From: Frigidibacter sp.
Lineage (GTDB): Bacteria; Pseudomonadota; Alphaproteobacteria; Rhodobacterales; Rhodobacteraceae
NCBI RefSeq assembly: GCF_030695035.1
Contig: NZ_JAUYTT010000008.1
Span: 310,001 to 374,000 of the forward strand
DNA length: 64,000 bases
Direction of reading: 5' to 3'
The position numbers were made by a program, and so were the translations under genes. The notes under the pieces are model-generated. The model ran no database searches, had not been told where the DNA came from, and saw nothing but the letters and a program-made list of their open reading frames with translations. Positions 35,038 to 43,576 of this stretch are shown piece after piece. How positions within the stretch are numbered: the stretch's first letter is position 1; each line of letters starts with the position of its first letter.

Positions 35038-35514
35038 TTACTCGACGATCATCAGCGGGGCACCGTATTCGACCGCGCTGCCATCCTCGACAAGAATGCG
35101 CTTCACGGTGCCGGATTTGGGCGCCGGGATGTGGTTCATGGTCTTCATGGCCTCGACGATCAGCAGCGTCTGCCCCTCCTTGACCGCATCGCCGACCGCG
35201 ACGAAGGGCGTCGCGCCGGGTTCGGCAGCCAGATACACGGTGCCGACCATCGGCGAGGCAACGGCGCCCGGATGGCGCGCCGGGTCTTCGGCCGGGGCAG
35301 CGGCGGGGGCTGCCAGCGCGGCCGGGGCGGGCGCTGCGGCATAGGTCTGCACAGGGGCGGCCACCACGGTCGATTGCTTGACGACCCGCACTTCGAGGCT
35401 GTCATTCTCGCCGTATTCGCGCATCACCGCCAGCTCGGTCAGGTCGTTCTTGTTCAGAAGTTCCGCCAGCGCCTGGATGAAGGCCACGTCGGTTTCATGG
35501 GGATGTTTGGTCAT
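35038..35514 (-). CDS. accB: Biotin carboxyl carrier protein
   Basis: Carrier subunit of acetyl-CoA carboxylase. It has 158 residues: an N-terminal helical region, an Ala/Pro-rich flexible linker at about residues 50-85, and a C-terminal biotinyl domain. The biotin attachment motif is EAMKTMN with Lys124. It is the first gene of accB-accC(-aat). Its promoter should be in the divergent region 35515-35781 shared with preT. Confidence 0.96.
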   Translation of the reverse strand: MTKHPHETDVAFIQALAELLNKNDLTELAVMREYGENDSLEVRVVKQSTVVAAPVQTYAAAPAPAALAAPAAAPAEDPARHPGAVASPMVGTVYLAAEPGATPFVAVGDAVKEGQTLLIVEAMKTMNHIPAPKSGTVKRILVEDGSAVEYGAPLMIVE

Positions 35515-35781
35515 TACCGTCCTCGGAAGGTGTTGTGCCGCCCGTCTGTCGCGGGCTCCGCCTTTGTCGCTGGGGTTATACGCGGAAGCACGGGGGGAGG
35601 AAAGTCGCGAGTTTGAGGGGAGCACTGAAGCCGGCCACGGCGAAAAATCGGGCAGATTTCGCAGGATTTGCTGCAAGTCTGCGCGGCGGGGGCGGGTTGC
35701 GCGGCTACTTGATTTTACCGTTTGATAAAAAAACCGACCTATGCCAGCCTTTCCTTGAAAAGCAAAGCCAGGGAGGTCCGA

Positions 35782-37119
35782 TTGACCAACAGCCAGCTGA
35801 CACCCGGCATCGTTCCGGGCCGGCTTTCCGCCGAAGCCTATTGCACCAACTTCGCCGATATCGCCCCGCCGCTGGATGCGCATGAGGTGCGGGTGGCGGC
35901 GGATCGCTGCTACTTCTGCCATGACGCGCCCTGCGTGACGGCCTGCCCCACCGAAATCGACATCCCGCTGTTCATCCGCCAGATCGCCACCGGCACGCCC
36001 GAGGCGGCGGCGCGCACCATCTTCTCGCAGAACATCCTTGGCGGCATCTGCGCCCGGGTCTGCCCGACCGAGACGCTCTGCGAAGGCGCCTGCGTCCGCG
36101 AGGCGGCCGAGGGCAAGCCGGTGGAGATCGCCCGCCTGCAGCGCCACGCCACCGACACGCTGATGGCCAAGAATGCGCATCCCTTCACCCGCGCCGCGCC
36201 CACGGGCAAGCGGGTGGCGGTGGTGGGCGCTGGCCCTGCGGGTCTGGCCGCCGCACACCGGCTGGCGATGAAGGGCCACGATGTCACCTTGCTCGACGCG
36301 CGGCCCAAGGGCGGCGGGCTCAACGAATACGGCATCGCGGCGTACAAGACCGCGGGCGGCTTCGCGCAGGCAGAGCTGGACTGGCTGATGGGCATCGGCG
36401 GCATCACCCTCAAGCCCGGCCTCGCGCTTGGCCGCGACTTGTCGCTGGCGGAATTGCAGGCGGGGCATGACGCGGTGTTCCTCGGCCTCGGGCTTGGCGG
36501 CGTCAATGCGCTGCGGGCGGAGGGTGAGGACAAGGCAAACGTCCTGCCTGCCACCGACTTCATCCGCGAGCTGCGGCAGGCGGCGGACCTTGCCACCCTG
36601 CCCATTGGCCGCGACGTGGTGGTGATCGGCGGCGGCATGACCGCCATCGACGCTGCCGTGCAGGCGCGGCTGCTGGGGGCGGAGACGGTGACGTTGGTCT
36701 ATCGCCGCTCGAAGGCGTCGATGGGCGCCAGCACGGTCGAGCAGGACCACGCCACCCAGAACGGCGTGCGCATCATCTGCAACGCCGCGCCGGTGCGCCT
36801 CCTCGGCAGTGGCGCGGTGGTCGAGGTAGAGTTCGCCTATACCGAAGCGCGCGAGGCGGGGCTGCACCTCTTGCCGCAGACCTTCCGGCTCAAGGCCGAT
36901 CAGGTGTTCAAGGCCATCGGCCAGACCCTCGAGCCGGTGCCGGAGGGCATCGCCACGGGTGGCGGCAAGATCGCCATCACCGGCCCCGGGCGCACCAGCA
37001 TCTCGGGGGTCTGGGCCGGGGGCGATTGCGCGCAGGGCGGCGACGATCTGACCGTGACGGCCGCGGCCGAGGGCCGCGATGCCGCGATGGATATCCACCT
37101 TTACCTGATGGGGGCTTGA
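35782..37119 (+). CDS. preT: NAD-dependent dihydropyrimidine dehydrogenase, PreT-type subunit
   Basis: Electron-transfer subunit of a PreTA-type dihydropyrimidine dehydrogenase, passing electrons between NAD(P)H and the catalytic PreA subunit. The 445-residue protein starts at a TTG with a GGGAGG ribosome site. N-terminal iron-sulfur cysteines are at about 43, 46, 51, 55 and 90, 94, 100, 104 (RCYFCHDAPCVTAC and CARVCPTETLCEGAC). FAD- and NAD-binding motifs are GAGPAGLAAAH and VIGGGMTAIDAA. It sits 2 bp before preA. The upstream AT-rich stretch around 35710-35757 may hold the promoter. Confidence 0.92.
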   Translation: MTNSQLTPGIVPGRLSAEAYCTNFADIAPPLDAHEVRVAADRCYFCHDAPCVTACPTEIDIPLFIRQIATGTPEAAARTIFSQNILGGICARVCPTETLCEGACVREAAEGKPVEIARLQRHATDTLMAKNAHPFTRAAPTGKRVAVVGAGPAGLAAAHRLAMKGHDVTLLDARPKGGGLNEYGIAAYKTAGGFAQAELDWLMGIGGITLKPGLALGRDLSLAELQAGHDAVFLGLGLGGVNALRAEGEDKANVLPATDFIRELRQAADLATLPIGRDVVVIGGGMTAIDAAVQARLLGAETVTLVYRRSKASMGASTVEQDHATQNGVRIICNAAPVRLLGSGAVVEVEFAYTEAREAGLHLLPQTFRLKADQVFKAIGQTLEPVPEGIATGGGKIAITGPGRTSISGVWAGGDCAQGGDDLTVTAAAEGRDAAMDIHLYLMGA

Positions 37120-37121
37120 GC

Positions 37122-38426
37122 ATGGCTGACCTGACCACAACCTTCATCGGCATCAAATCCCCCAACCCGTTCTGGCTCGCCTCGGCCCCGCCGACCGACA
37201 AGGAATACAACGTCCGCCGCGCCTTTGAGGCGGGATGGGGCGGCGTCGTCTGGAAGACCCTCGGATCGGAAGGCCCGCCCGTCGTCAACGTCAACGGCCC
37301 GCGCTATGGCGTGATCCATGGTGCCGACCGCCGGGTGCTGGGGATCAACAATATCGAGCTGATCACCGACCGCCCGCTGGAGGTGAACCTGCGCGAGATC
37401 AAGTCGGTCAAGCGCGACTACAAGGACCGGGCGCTGATCATCAGCCTGATGGTGCCCTGCGACGAGGAGAGCTGGAAGGACATCCTGCACCGCATCGAGG
37501 ATACCGGCGCCGACGGGGTCGAGCTGAACTTCGGCTGCCCGCATGGCATGGCCGAGCGCGGCATGGGATCGGCCGTGGGGCAGGTGCCCGAATATATCGA
37601 GATGGTCACGCGGTGGGTGAAAAAACACTCCCGGATGCCCTGCATCGTCAAACTGACCCCCAACATCTCCGACATCCGCAAACCGGCCGAGGCGGCGAGG
37701 CGCGGCGGGGCGGATGCGGTCAGCCTTATCAACACCATCAACTCCATCACCTCCGTGAACCTCGACGATTTCGCGCCAGAGCCGATGATCGACGGCAAGG
37801 GCACCCATGGCGGCTATTGCGGCCCGGCGGTGAAGCCGATTGCGCTGAACATGGTGGCCGAGATTGCCCGCAGTCCGGAAACGCATGGCCTGCCGATCAG
37901 CGGCATCGGCGGCGTCACCACCTGGCGCGACGCGGCAGAGTTCATGGCGCTTGGCGCGGGCAATGTGCAGGTCTGCACCGCGGCGATGACCTATGGGTTC
38001 AAGGTCGTGCAAGAGATGATCTCGGGCCTCTCCGACTACATGGACCGCAAGGGCTTTGCCTCCACCGCCGACCTTGTCGGCCGCGCCGTGCCCAATGTCA
38101 CCGACTGGCAGTTCCTGAACCTCAACTACATCACCAAGGCTCAGATCGACCAGGACCTCTGCATCAGCTGCGGGCGCTGCTATGCGGCCTGCGAGGATAC
38201 CAGCCATCAGGCGATTGCGATGTCACCTAGCCGCGTGTTCACGGTGAAGGACGAGGAATGCGTCGCCTGCAACCTCTGCCTCGACGTCTGCCCGGTGGAG
38301 AATTGCATCACCATGCGAGAGCTGCCGCAGGGGGAGGTGGATCCGCGCACCGGGCGGGTGGTGTCGGGCTATGCCAACTGGACCAGCCATCCGAACAACC
38401 CGATGGCAAAGCAGGCGGCGGAGTAG
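37122..38426 (+). CDS. preA: NAD-dependent dihydropyrimidine dehydrogenase, PreA subunit
   Basis: Catalytic subunit that reduces uracil and thymine to the dihydro forms, the first step of reductive pyrimidine breakdown. It has 434 residues: an FMN TIM barrel with active-site Cys139 (FGCPHGMAERGMG), then a C-terminal ferredoxin domain with two 4Fe-4S motifs (CISCGRCYAAC and CVACNLCLDVC). It follows preT by 2 bp. Genes for the next pathway steps lie at 46-51 kb. A dispersed repeat follows. Confidence 0.95.
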   Translation: MADLTTTFIGIKSPNPFWLASAPPTDKEYNVRRAFEAGWGGVVWKTLGSEGPPVVNVNGPRYGVIHGADRRVLGINNIELITDRPLEVNLREIKSVKRDYKDRALIISLMVPCDEESWKDILHRIEDTGADGVELNFGCPHGMAERGMGSAVGQVPEYIEMVTRWVKKHSRMPCIVKLTPNISDIRKPAEAARRGGADAVSLINTINSITSVNLDDFAPEPMIDGKGTHGGYCGPAVKPIALNMVAEIARSPETHGLPISGIGGVTTWRDAAEFMALGAGNVQVCTAAMTYGFKVVQEMISGLSDYMDRKGFASTADLVGRAVPNVTDWQFLNLNYITKAQIDQDLCISCGRCYAACEDTSHQAIAMSPSRVFTVKDEECVACNLCLDVCPVENCITMRELPQGEVDPRTGRVVSGYANWTSHPNNPMAKQAAE

Positions 38427-38444
38427 CCAAGCACCACTCTTTAT

Positions 38445-38498
38445 CTTCGTTTTGGTCCAAATATCCTCGGGGGGTCCGGGGGGCAGAAGGCCCCCCCG
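38445..38498 (-). repeat. Dispersed hairpin / GGATATTTGG element, copy D
   Basis: On the minus strand: a hairpin GGGGGGGCCTTCTGCCCCCC, then CCCCCCGAGGATATTTGGAC and CAAAACGAAG. It lies between convergent preA and the XRE regulator and is oriented with the regulator, which ends about 50 bp before it. Confidence 0.75.
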
Positions 38499-38547
38499 CT
38501 CCTTCCGTGTCATGGGGGGGCAGACAGCCCCCCGGCGCCCTCCACCC

Positions 38548-39828
38548 TCACCCCGCATCCGTCAATATCGACGGCTCCCGCCGCGCCGGGCACTCGGCGC
38601 GCGGGCAGATGCGGCAAGTGGCGCCCACCGGCAGCTCGCCCGGGCTGCGCGCCGCATCTGCCGGCAGCAGCAGCATCCCCGCTTCCAGCACCTGCGGGCC
38701 GTCGAAGCCGGCGGGGTAGGCGGCCTCGCACCAGGCATAGGCCAGGAAGCGCCGCGGCACCCGCCCGGCCATTTCCAGCGTGGCGCGGATCGCGGTGCCG
38801 GGGCGCGAGAGCGCCTGATAGAGCGGCCAGATCGGGCAGCCAGCGCCAAAGCGGGGCAGGGTGAAGCCCTCCACCGGCTTGCGGAAGGTCAGCGCCCCGG
38901 CGCCGTCGCAGAGCACCAGCCCCGTCGTATGCGCCCCCGGCAACCCCGCCAGCCGCCGGAACACCGCCAGCGGCGGCACCCCGAACTGCGCGGCCAGCAG
39001 CCCCGGATCGCCGCCCGTCTCGGCCACCGCCCGCGCGAAGGCCGCCAGCGGCAGCGCCTCGGCATCCGCCCGCGCCCGCTCCAGCCAGCCCCGTGCCAGC
39101 GCGCGCGAGCCCGACGAGGCCAGCTCTGGCGCGGTCACCGTCGGGTCCGGCGCGGCGGCCCCCTCGGCGGCGGCGATGTGGAACTCCTGCGCCGCGAGCC
39201 AGGCGTCGAATTCCTCCTGCGGGGATGAAAGCCCGGTCTCCCGGTCGGTCCCGGCATCGAGATAGCCCACCAGCGCCTCGGCGGCATCGGCCAGCCGCTC
39301 GCTGTCATCGCGCAGGTTGCCGTGGAAGCGCGCGCGCCATTCGGGCTCGATATCCTCGGTCTCGGCCAGGATCGCGGCGGTGGAGCGGATCGAGGTCACC
39401 GCCGACAGCACCTCATGCAGGCTGGCCGACAGCTGCGGGTCATGCGCCAGCCGTTCGGTCAGCGCCTCGATGGTGCGCTCCAGCGTCAGGATGCGCCCCT
39501 GCCGCTCGGCCAGCAGCGCCGCCCATCCGGGGTAGCGGCCAGCGAATTCCTCAATGCGGTCGGTTTCCGCGTCGTCCCCCCCGGCGGCGGCCTCGCGCAG
39601 CGCCTCGAACAGCGTGGGTTCGGCCCCCTCGGCCAGCGCCGCCGCGCCGATCTCCAGCGTGCCGGCGAGCGCGGTCAGCAGCCGGTCGGACACCGGGCGA
39701 CGGTTATGCTCGATGAGGTTGAGATAGGCCGGCGACACGCCGATGGCCCGCGCCAGCTCGGCCTGTTTCAGGCCCAGTTGCGCCCGCCGCGCGCGGATGC
39801 GGGTTCCGGTGAGTGCGGCACGGGCCAT
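38548..39828 (-). CDS. XRE-family regulator of the short-chain-acyl (ScfR/RamB-like) type
   Basis: A 426-residue transcription regulator. An N-terminal helix-turn-helix of the XRE type spans about residues 10-65 (LGLKQAELARAIGVSPAYLN). The C-terminal region carries the DUF2083-like domain with cysteines near the end (GATCRICPRAECPARREPSI), a possible metal site. Such proteins sense short-chain acyl-CoA metabolism in related bacteria. A GGAGGT ribosome site precedes the ATG. It lies between preA and a MscS channel; a link to pyrimidine or propionyl-CoA metabolism is speculative. Confidence 0.8.
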   Translation of the reverse strand: MARAALTGTRIRARRAQLGLKQAELARAIGVSPAYLNLIEHNRRPVSDRLLTALAGTLEIGAAALAEGAEPTLFEALREAAAGGDDAETDRIEEFAGRYPGWAALLAERQGRILTLERTIEALTERLAHDPQLSASLHEVLSAVTSIRSTAAILAETEDIEPEWRARFHGNLRDDSERLADAAEALVGYLDAGTDRETGLSSPQEEFDAWLAAQEFHIAAAEGAAAPDPTVTAPELASSGSRALARGWLERARADAEALPLAAFARAVAETGGDPGLLAAQFGVPPLAVFRRLAGLPGAHTTGLVLCDGAGALTFRKPVEGFTLPRFGAGCPIWPLYQALSRPGTAIRATLEMAGRVPRRFLAYAWCEAAYPAGFDGPQVLEAGMLLLPADAARSPGELPVGATCRICPRAECPARREPSILTDAG

Positions 39829-39968
39829 TGTGAACCTCCGTTTCCGATGTGCCAGCAATCGGGTCCCGGCGCAAGAAAACCGGGCTGCGGGCGGAAACTT
39901 GCCGCATTGCGGCATGAAACGCGCCGCGCCCCCTGACCTTGGCGCCTCCGCGCCCTATGATCAGGGGC

Positions 39969-41108
39969 ATGGACATGACCTCCGAAACCATCTCCGACCT
40001 TGCCGACAGCGCCACCGGCTGGATGCCCGACTGGATCGCCACGCTGATCATCCTGAGCGTGGCTGCCGGCCTCGCCCTGCTGGCCTGGCGCACCCTGTTC
40101 ACCGTGCTGACCCGCGCCGTTGCCAGCCGCGAGCTATTCTGGCGCTCGCTGGTGGCGCGCGGCGCGCGGCCGCTGCGGCTGGCCATGGTCATCGCCGCCG
40201 TAACCTTCGCCACCGCGATCGCGCCCTTGACCGAGAATGAGGCGGGGGTGATCCGCCGGCTGCTGGTGATCGCGCTGATCCTCTGCGCCGCCTGGATCGC
40301 GCAGACGGCCCTCTATATCTGGACCACGATCCACCTGCGCCGCTTCAAGCTCGATGCCGAAGACAACCTGCTGGCGCGCAAGCATGTGACGCAAAGCCGG
40401 ATCCTGATGCGGGTGGCGAACCTGCTGATCGTGCTGGTGGCGGTCTCGGCGGCGCTGATGACCTTCGATGCCGTGCGCCAATACGGAGTGTCGCTGCTGG
40501 CCTCTGCCGGGGCGGCGGGCCTTGTCGTCGGTCTGGCGCTGCAGCCGGTGCTCAAGAACCTCTTTGCCGGCATCCAGCTGGCGATCACCCAGCCGATCCG
40601 CATCGATGACGCGCTGATCGTCGAGGGGGAGTGGGGCAATGTCGAGGAGATCACCTCGACCTATGTGGTGATCAAGATCTGGGACTGGCGGCGGCTGGTG
40701 GTGCCGCTGAGCTATTTCATCGAAAAGCCGTTCCAGAACTGGACCCGCGACAGTGCCGAGCTGATCGGGACGGTGATGCTCTATCTCGACCATTCCGCGC
40801 CGGTGGAGCAGATCCGGGTGAAGGGGCAGGAGATTGCGGCTGCCTCGCCGCTCTGGGACGGCAAGGTCTATAACCTCGCGGTGACGGATTTCCGCGAGCG
40901 GGTGATGGAGGTGCGGGTGCTGGTCTCGGCCCGCAACGCGCCGCGGGCCTTCGATCTGCGCTGCGAGATGCGGGAAAAGCTGATCGCGTGGATTCAGGCG
41001 GAGTTGCCGGGCGCGCTGCCGCGGACGCGGGAAGAGGTGTCGGCGAGCCCGGCTGCGGCGCTGCTGGCCTGGCCGGGGGCGGGGGGGCAGGACGGGCCGC
41101 GGGGGTAG
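39969..41108 (+). CDS. MscS-family mechanosensitive channel
   Basis: A 379-residue membrane protein of the small-conductance mechanosensitive channel family. About five hydrophobic segments occupy the first 190 residues. The pore helix and beta domain follow: LLASAGAAGLVVGLALQPVL, then LKNLFAGIQLAITQPIRIDD, then VEEITSTYVVIKIWDWRRLVVP. The start is one of two close ATGs (39969 or 39975). It is divergent from the XRE regulator. It probably gates under osmotic downshock, though the family also includes regulated variants. Confidence 0.9.
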   Translation: MDMTSETISDLADSATGWMPDWIATLIILSVAAGLALLAWRTLFTVLTRAVASRELFWRSLVARGARPLRLAMVIAAVTFATAIAPLTENEAGVIRRLLVIALILCAAWIAQTALYIWTTIHLRRFKLDAEDNLLARKHVTQSRILMRVANLLIVLVAVSAALMTFDAVRQYGVSLLASAGAAGLVVGLALQPVLKNLFAGIQLAITQPIRIDDALIVEGEWGNVEEITSTYVVIKIWDWRRLVVPLSYFIEKPFQNWTRDSAELIGTVMLYLDHSAPVEQIRVKGQEIAAASPLWDGKVYNLAVTDFRERVMEVRVLVSARNAPRAFDLRCEMREKLIAWIQAELPGALPRTREEVSASPAAALLAWPGAGGQDGPRG

Positions 41109-41138
41109 GGTAAAGGAATCCTCTGGCAGCTCGCACCG

Positions 41139-41175
41139 TCAGAGGGCAGCGCCCGTCCGCCGGGTGGGCGAGCAA
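41139..41175 (+). repeat. Intergenic repeat shared with 61424-61460, copy 1
   Basis: TCAGAGGGCAGCGCCCGTCC followed by GCCGGGTGGGCGAGCAA. It matches the 61424-61460 copy at most positions. Both copies lie just after the stop of a plus-strand gene (MscS here, glyoxalase-family there). Confidence 0.55.
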
Positions 41176-41243
41176 CAGAAGTTCTAGGCGGTTTATGGTG
41201 CGGCCTTCTTCCACCGAATTTCTAGGCGGGTGATGAGCGACAA

Positions 41244-41266
41244 GAAATCCTCCAGTGGAGGATTTC
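41244..41266. repeat. Perfect 23-bp palindrome
   Basis: GAAATCCTCCA (41244-41254), one central G, and its exact reverse complement TGGAGGATTTC (41256-41266). There is no T-run, and it is followed by a second GC-rich hairpin. It could be a protein-binding site or a mobile palindromic repeat. Confidence 0.75.
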
Positions 41267-41369
41267 CGCGAAGAACGCCCGGCCCGTGGCCGGGCCGGGA
41301 GGCGGGCGCTGCCCGGCGGCGCTGAAGCGCCTTGTTCCGGGCAAACAGAGAAGGGCACCCACTCCCCCC

Positions 41370-41537
41370 TCAACAGGGCGGCATCACCTCGGCGCTGCGG
41401 GCAAGATCCGCAACCCCGGCTTCGCATTCCGCCACAGGCGGGGCACAGCCGGCCAAGGCCAGCAGGCCGATCGCCAGCATCAGCATCATCAGCGCGCCGT
41501 GGCGCGGGTCGGAGTGAGGTTTCACGGCAGCGGTCAT
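41370..41537 (-). CDS. Small lipoprotein, 55 residues
   Basis: A short reading frame starting MTAAVKPHSDPRHGALMMLM with a hydrophobic segment ending in the lipobox LALAGC, Cys31. After processing only about 25 residues remain, containing two more cysteines (ECEAG and the final PPC). An AAGGGA ribosome site lies about 8 bp before the start. It is too small to classify; entericidin-like and other small lipoproteins have a similar size. It lies downstream of the ABC importer operon, beyond the terminator at 41642. Confidence 0.55.
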   Translation of the reverse strand: MTAAVKPHSDPRHGALMMLMLAIGLLALAGCAPPVAECEAGVADLARSAEVMPPC

Positions 41538-41637
41538 CGTCTGGTCCCTTCCTTGTGCCGCGCCGGCGGGCTTGCCCGCGCGAGATCACCAATTATCCCA
41601 TACCCGCGCACACCCCGCCTTGACCCCCGTCAAACGC

Positions 41638-41665
41638 AAAACGGCCCGGGAACAACCCCGGGCCG
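41638..41665 (-). terminator. Terminator of the pyrimidine/ABC operon
   Basis: A 9-bp perfect stem (CGGCCCGGG with CCCGGGCCG) and a short loop. On the minus strand it is followed by TTTTGCGTTT. It lies about 24 bp beyond the stop of the substrate-binding protein gene, the last of the seven-gene operon. Confidence 0.8.
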
Positions 41666-41688
41666 CTCAACCTCACGCCAAACGAAGC

Positions 41689-42669
41689 TTACTGCAGCGC
41701 CTTGTCCGTGATCGCCAGCGAATAAGCCCCTTCCGGCGCCGCCGAGATCACCGGGTCCGACCCGCCGGCCAGCAGCGTCGCCACCGTCCGCTCGTAATCG
41801 GCCACGTCCAGCGCGCCGGTCGATCCTGCGGTCAGCTTCGCCACTTCCGCCATCATCCGCTTCTGGTGGCTTTCGGTCTGCGCGCCGGTCTCGTCATTGT
41901 CGAGCACGATCATCGCCGCCTCATCCGGGTTCTCCTCGGCATATTTCCAGCCCTTCATGCTGGCCCGGACGAACTTGACCATCTTCTCCTCAAAGGCCGG
42001 GTCCGCCAGATTTTCCTCCAGCACATAGAGCCCGTCTTCCAGCGTGGCGACGCCCTGATCCTCATACTTGAAGGTCACAAGGTCCGATTCCGCGATCCCC
42101 GCGTCGATCACCTGCCAGTATTCGTTATAGGTCATCGTCGAGATGCAGGCCGCCTGTTTTTGCAGCAGCGGATCGACGTTGAAGCCCTGCTTCAGCACCT
42201 CGACCCCGTCCGCGCCACCCGTCGTCGGGATCCCGAGCGTCGCCATCCAGCTGAGGAACGGGTATTCGTTGCCATAGAACCACACGCCAAGGGTCTTGCC
42301 CTTGAAGTCCTCTGGCCCGGTCACACCGCTTTCCGCAAGGCAGGTCAGCATCATGCCCGAGGATTTGAACGGCTGCGCGATGTTCACCAGCGGCAGGCCC
42401 TTCTCGCGCGCGGCGAGGGCGGAGGGCATCCAGTCCACCACCACATCGGCGCCGCCGCCCGCGATCACCTGCGTGGGGGCGATGTCCGGCCCGCCCGGCT
42501 TGATGGTGACGGTCAGGCCCTCTTCCTCGTAGAAGCCCTTCTCCTGCGCCACGTAATAGCCCGCGAACTGCGCCTGCGTGACCCATTTGAGCTGCAGCGT
42601 CACATCCTCGGCCTGCGCCGCACTTGCCGCAAACCCGGCAAACAGCGCCGTTGTCATCAGTCTTTTCAT
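41689..42669 (-). CDS. ABC importer substrate-binding protein, NMT1/ThiY type
   Basis: A 326-residue periplasmic binding protein with a signal peptide (MKRLMTTALFAGFAASAAQA, cleaved before EDVTL). The NMT1/THI5-like fold is shown by LQLKWVTQAQFAGYYVAQEK, GFYEEEGLTVTIKPGGPDI and VDWMPSALAAREKG. Related proteins bind the thiamine precursor hydroxymethylpyrimidine. In this operon, with dihydropyrimidinase and an amidohydrolase, a pyrimidine, dihydropyrimidine or hydantoin ligand is the best inference. It is the last gene before the terminator. Confidence 0.88.
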   Translation of the reverse strand: MKRLMTTALFAGFAASAAQAEDVTLQLKWVTQAQFAGYYVAQEKGFYEEEGLTVTIKPGGPDIAPTQVIAGGGADVVVDWMPSALAAREKGLPLVNIAQPFKSSGMMLTCLAESGVTGPEDFKGKTLGVWFYGNEYPFLSWMATLGIPTTGGADGVEVLKQGFNVDPLLQKQAACISTMTYNEYWQVIDAGIAESDLVTFKYEDQGVATLEDGLYVLEENLADPAFEEKMVKFVRASMKGWKYAEENPDEAAMIVLDNDETGAQTESHQKRMMAEVAKLTAGSTGALDVADYERTVATLLAGGSDPVISAAPEGAYSLAITDKALQ

Positions 42670-42724
42670 CGTCTCACCTCCGTTGGAATGCAGCCCGGCT
42701 TCTTGGTCCGGGCCATCTGTAAGT

Positions 42725-43576
42725 CTATACCCGCGCCCGCTGCGAGGGATGCCAGAAGGTCAGCCCCCGCTCGATCAGCGCCACCAGCCCGTAGAAGGCC
42801 GAGCCGGCCAATGCCGCCACCGCAATCTCGGCCCAGACCAGATCCAGCGCAAGCTGGCCGACCGCGGTCGAGATGCGAAAGCCCATGCCGCGGGTCGGGC
42901 TGCCGAAAAACTCGGCAACGATGGCCCCGATCAGCGCCAGCGTGGTGGCGATCTTCAGCCCGTTGAACAGGAACGGCAATGCGGCGGGCAGGCGCAGCTT
43001 CACCAAGCTTTGCCAGTATCCCGCCGACCATGTCGCCATCAGGTCGCGCTGCATCCGGTCGGTGGCGGCAAGCCCCGCGACCATGTTCACCAGCACCGGG
43101 AAGAACACCATCACCACCACGACCGCGGCCTTGGACTGCCAGTCGAAGCCGAACCACATCACCAGGATCGGCGCGATGCCCACCACCGGCAGAGCGGCGA
43201 CAAAATTGCCGACCGGCAGCAGGCCCCGTTGCAAGAAGGGCGAGCGGTCGATCAGGATCGCGACAAGGACGGCAGCCCCGCAGCCGATGGCATAGCCGGG
43301 CAGGGCGCCCTTCAGGATGGTCTGCACGAAATCAATCCACAGCAGCGGCAGATCCGCCGCGATCCGCGCGCCGATGGCGGAAGGTGGCGGCAGGATCACC
43401 GGGCTGACATTCAGCCCCCGCACCGTGCCCTCCCACAGCACCAGCAGCGTCACCCCGAACAGCGCCGGGATCGCCAGCCGCACGGCACGGTGCCGCGCAA
43501 GGCCGGACCCCGCCAGCGCCACATTCAGCGCCGTCGTGGCGGCCCAGAGCGCCAGTGCCCCCCAGAGCCAGATCAT
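42725..43576 (-). CDS. ABC importer permease 1
   Basis: A 283-residue integral membrane subunit of the binding-protein-dependent transport family (TauC/SsuC/ThiX type). About six hydrophobic helices are visible and the ATPase-coupling EAA-like loop lies near ATWSAGYWQSLVKLRLPAAL. Starting at MIWLWGALALW, its ATG overlaps the other permease gene by 4 bp; the longer open frame would run into that gene. It forms a heterodimer with permease 2 for the presumed pyrimidine importer. Confidence 0.88.
   Translation of the reverse strand: MIWLWGALALWAATTALNVALAGSGLARHRAVRLAIPALFGVTLLVLWEGTVRGLNVSPVILPPPSAIGARIAADLPLLWIDFVQTILKGALPGYAIGCGAAVLVAILIDRSPFLQRGLLPVGNFVAALPVVGIAPILVMWFGFDWQSKAAVVVVMVFFPVLVNMVAGLAATDRMQRDLMATWSAGYWQSLVKLRLPAALPFLFNGLKIATTLALIGAIVAEFFGSPTRGMGFRISTAVGQLALDLVWAEIAVAALAGSAFYGLVALIERGLTFWHPSQRARV

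Larger units (their letters stand above)
41109..41369. other. Repeat-rich intergenic region
   Basis: 261 bp between the MscS gene and a small lipoprotein gene, with several repeats: a 37-bp stretch also present at 61.4 kb, two copies of a GAATTTCTAGGCGG-like motif (near 41179 and 41212), a 23-bp palindrome at 41244-41266 and a GC-rich hairpin near 41280. No reading frame is convincing. It resembles an accumulation site for small palindromic elements. Confidence 0.5.

Noticed and set aside
35710-35757. AT-rich stretch before preT with TTTTA/TAAAA arms as a RutR site.
   Set aside because: It lacks the TGACCA/TGGTCA half-sites and the arms match poorly; it may be a promoter but not a RutR box.
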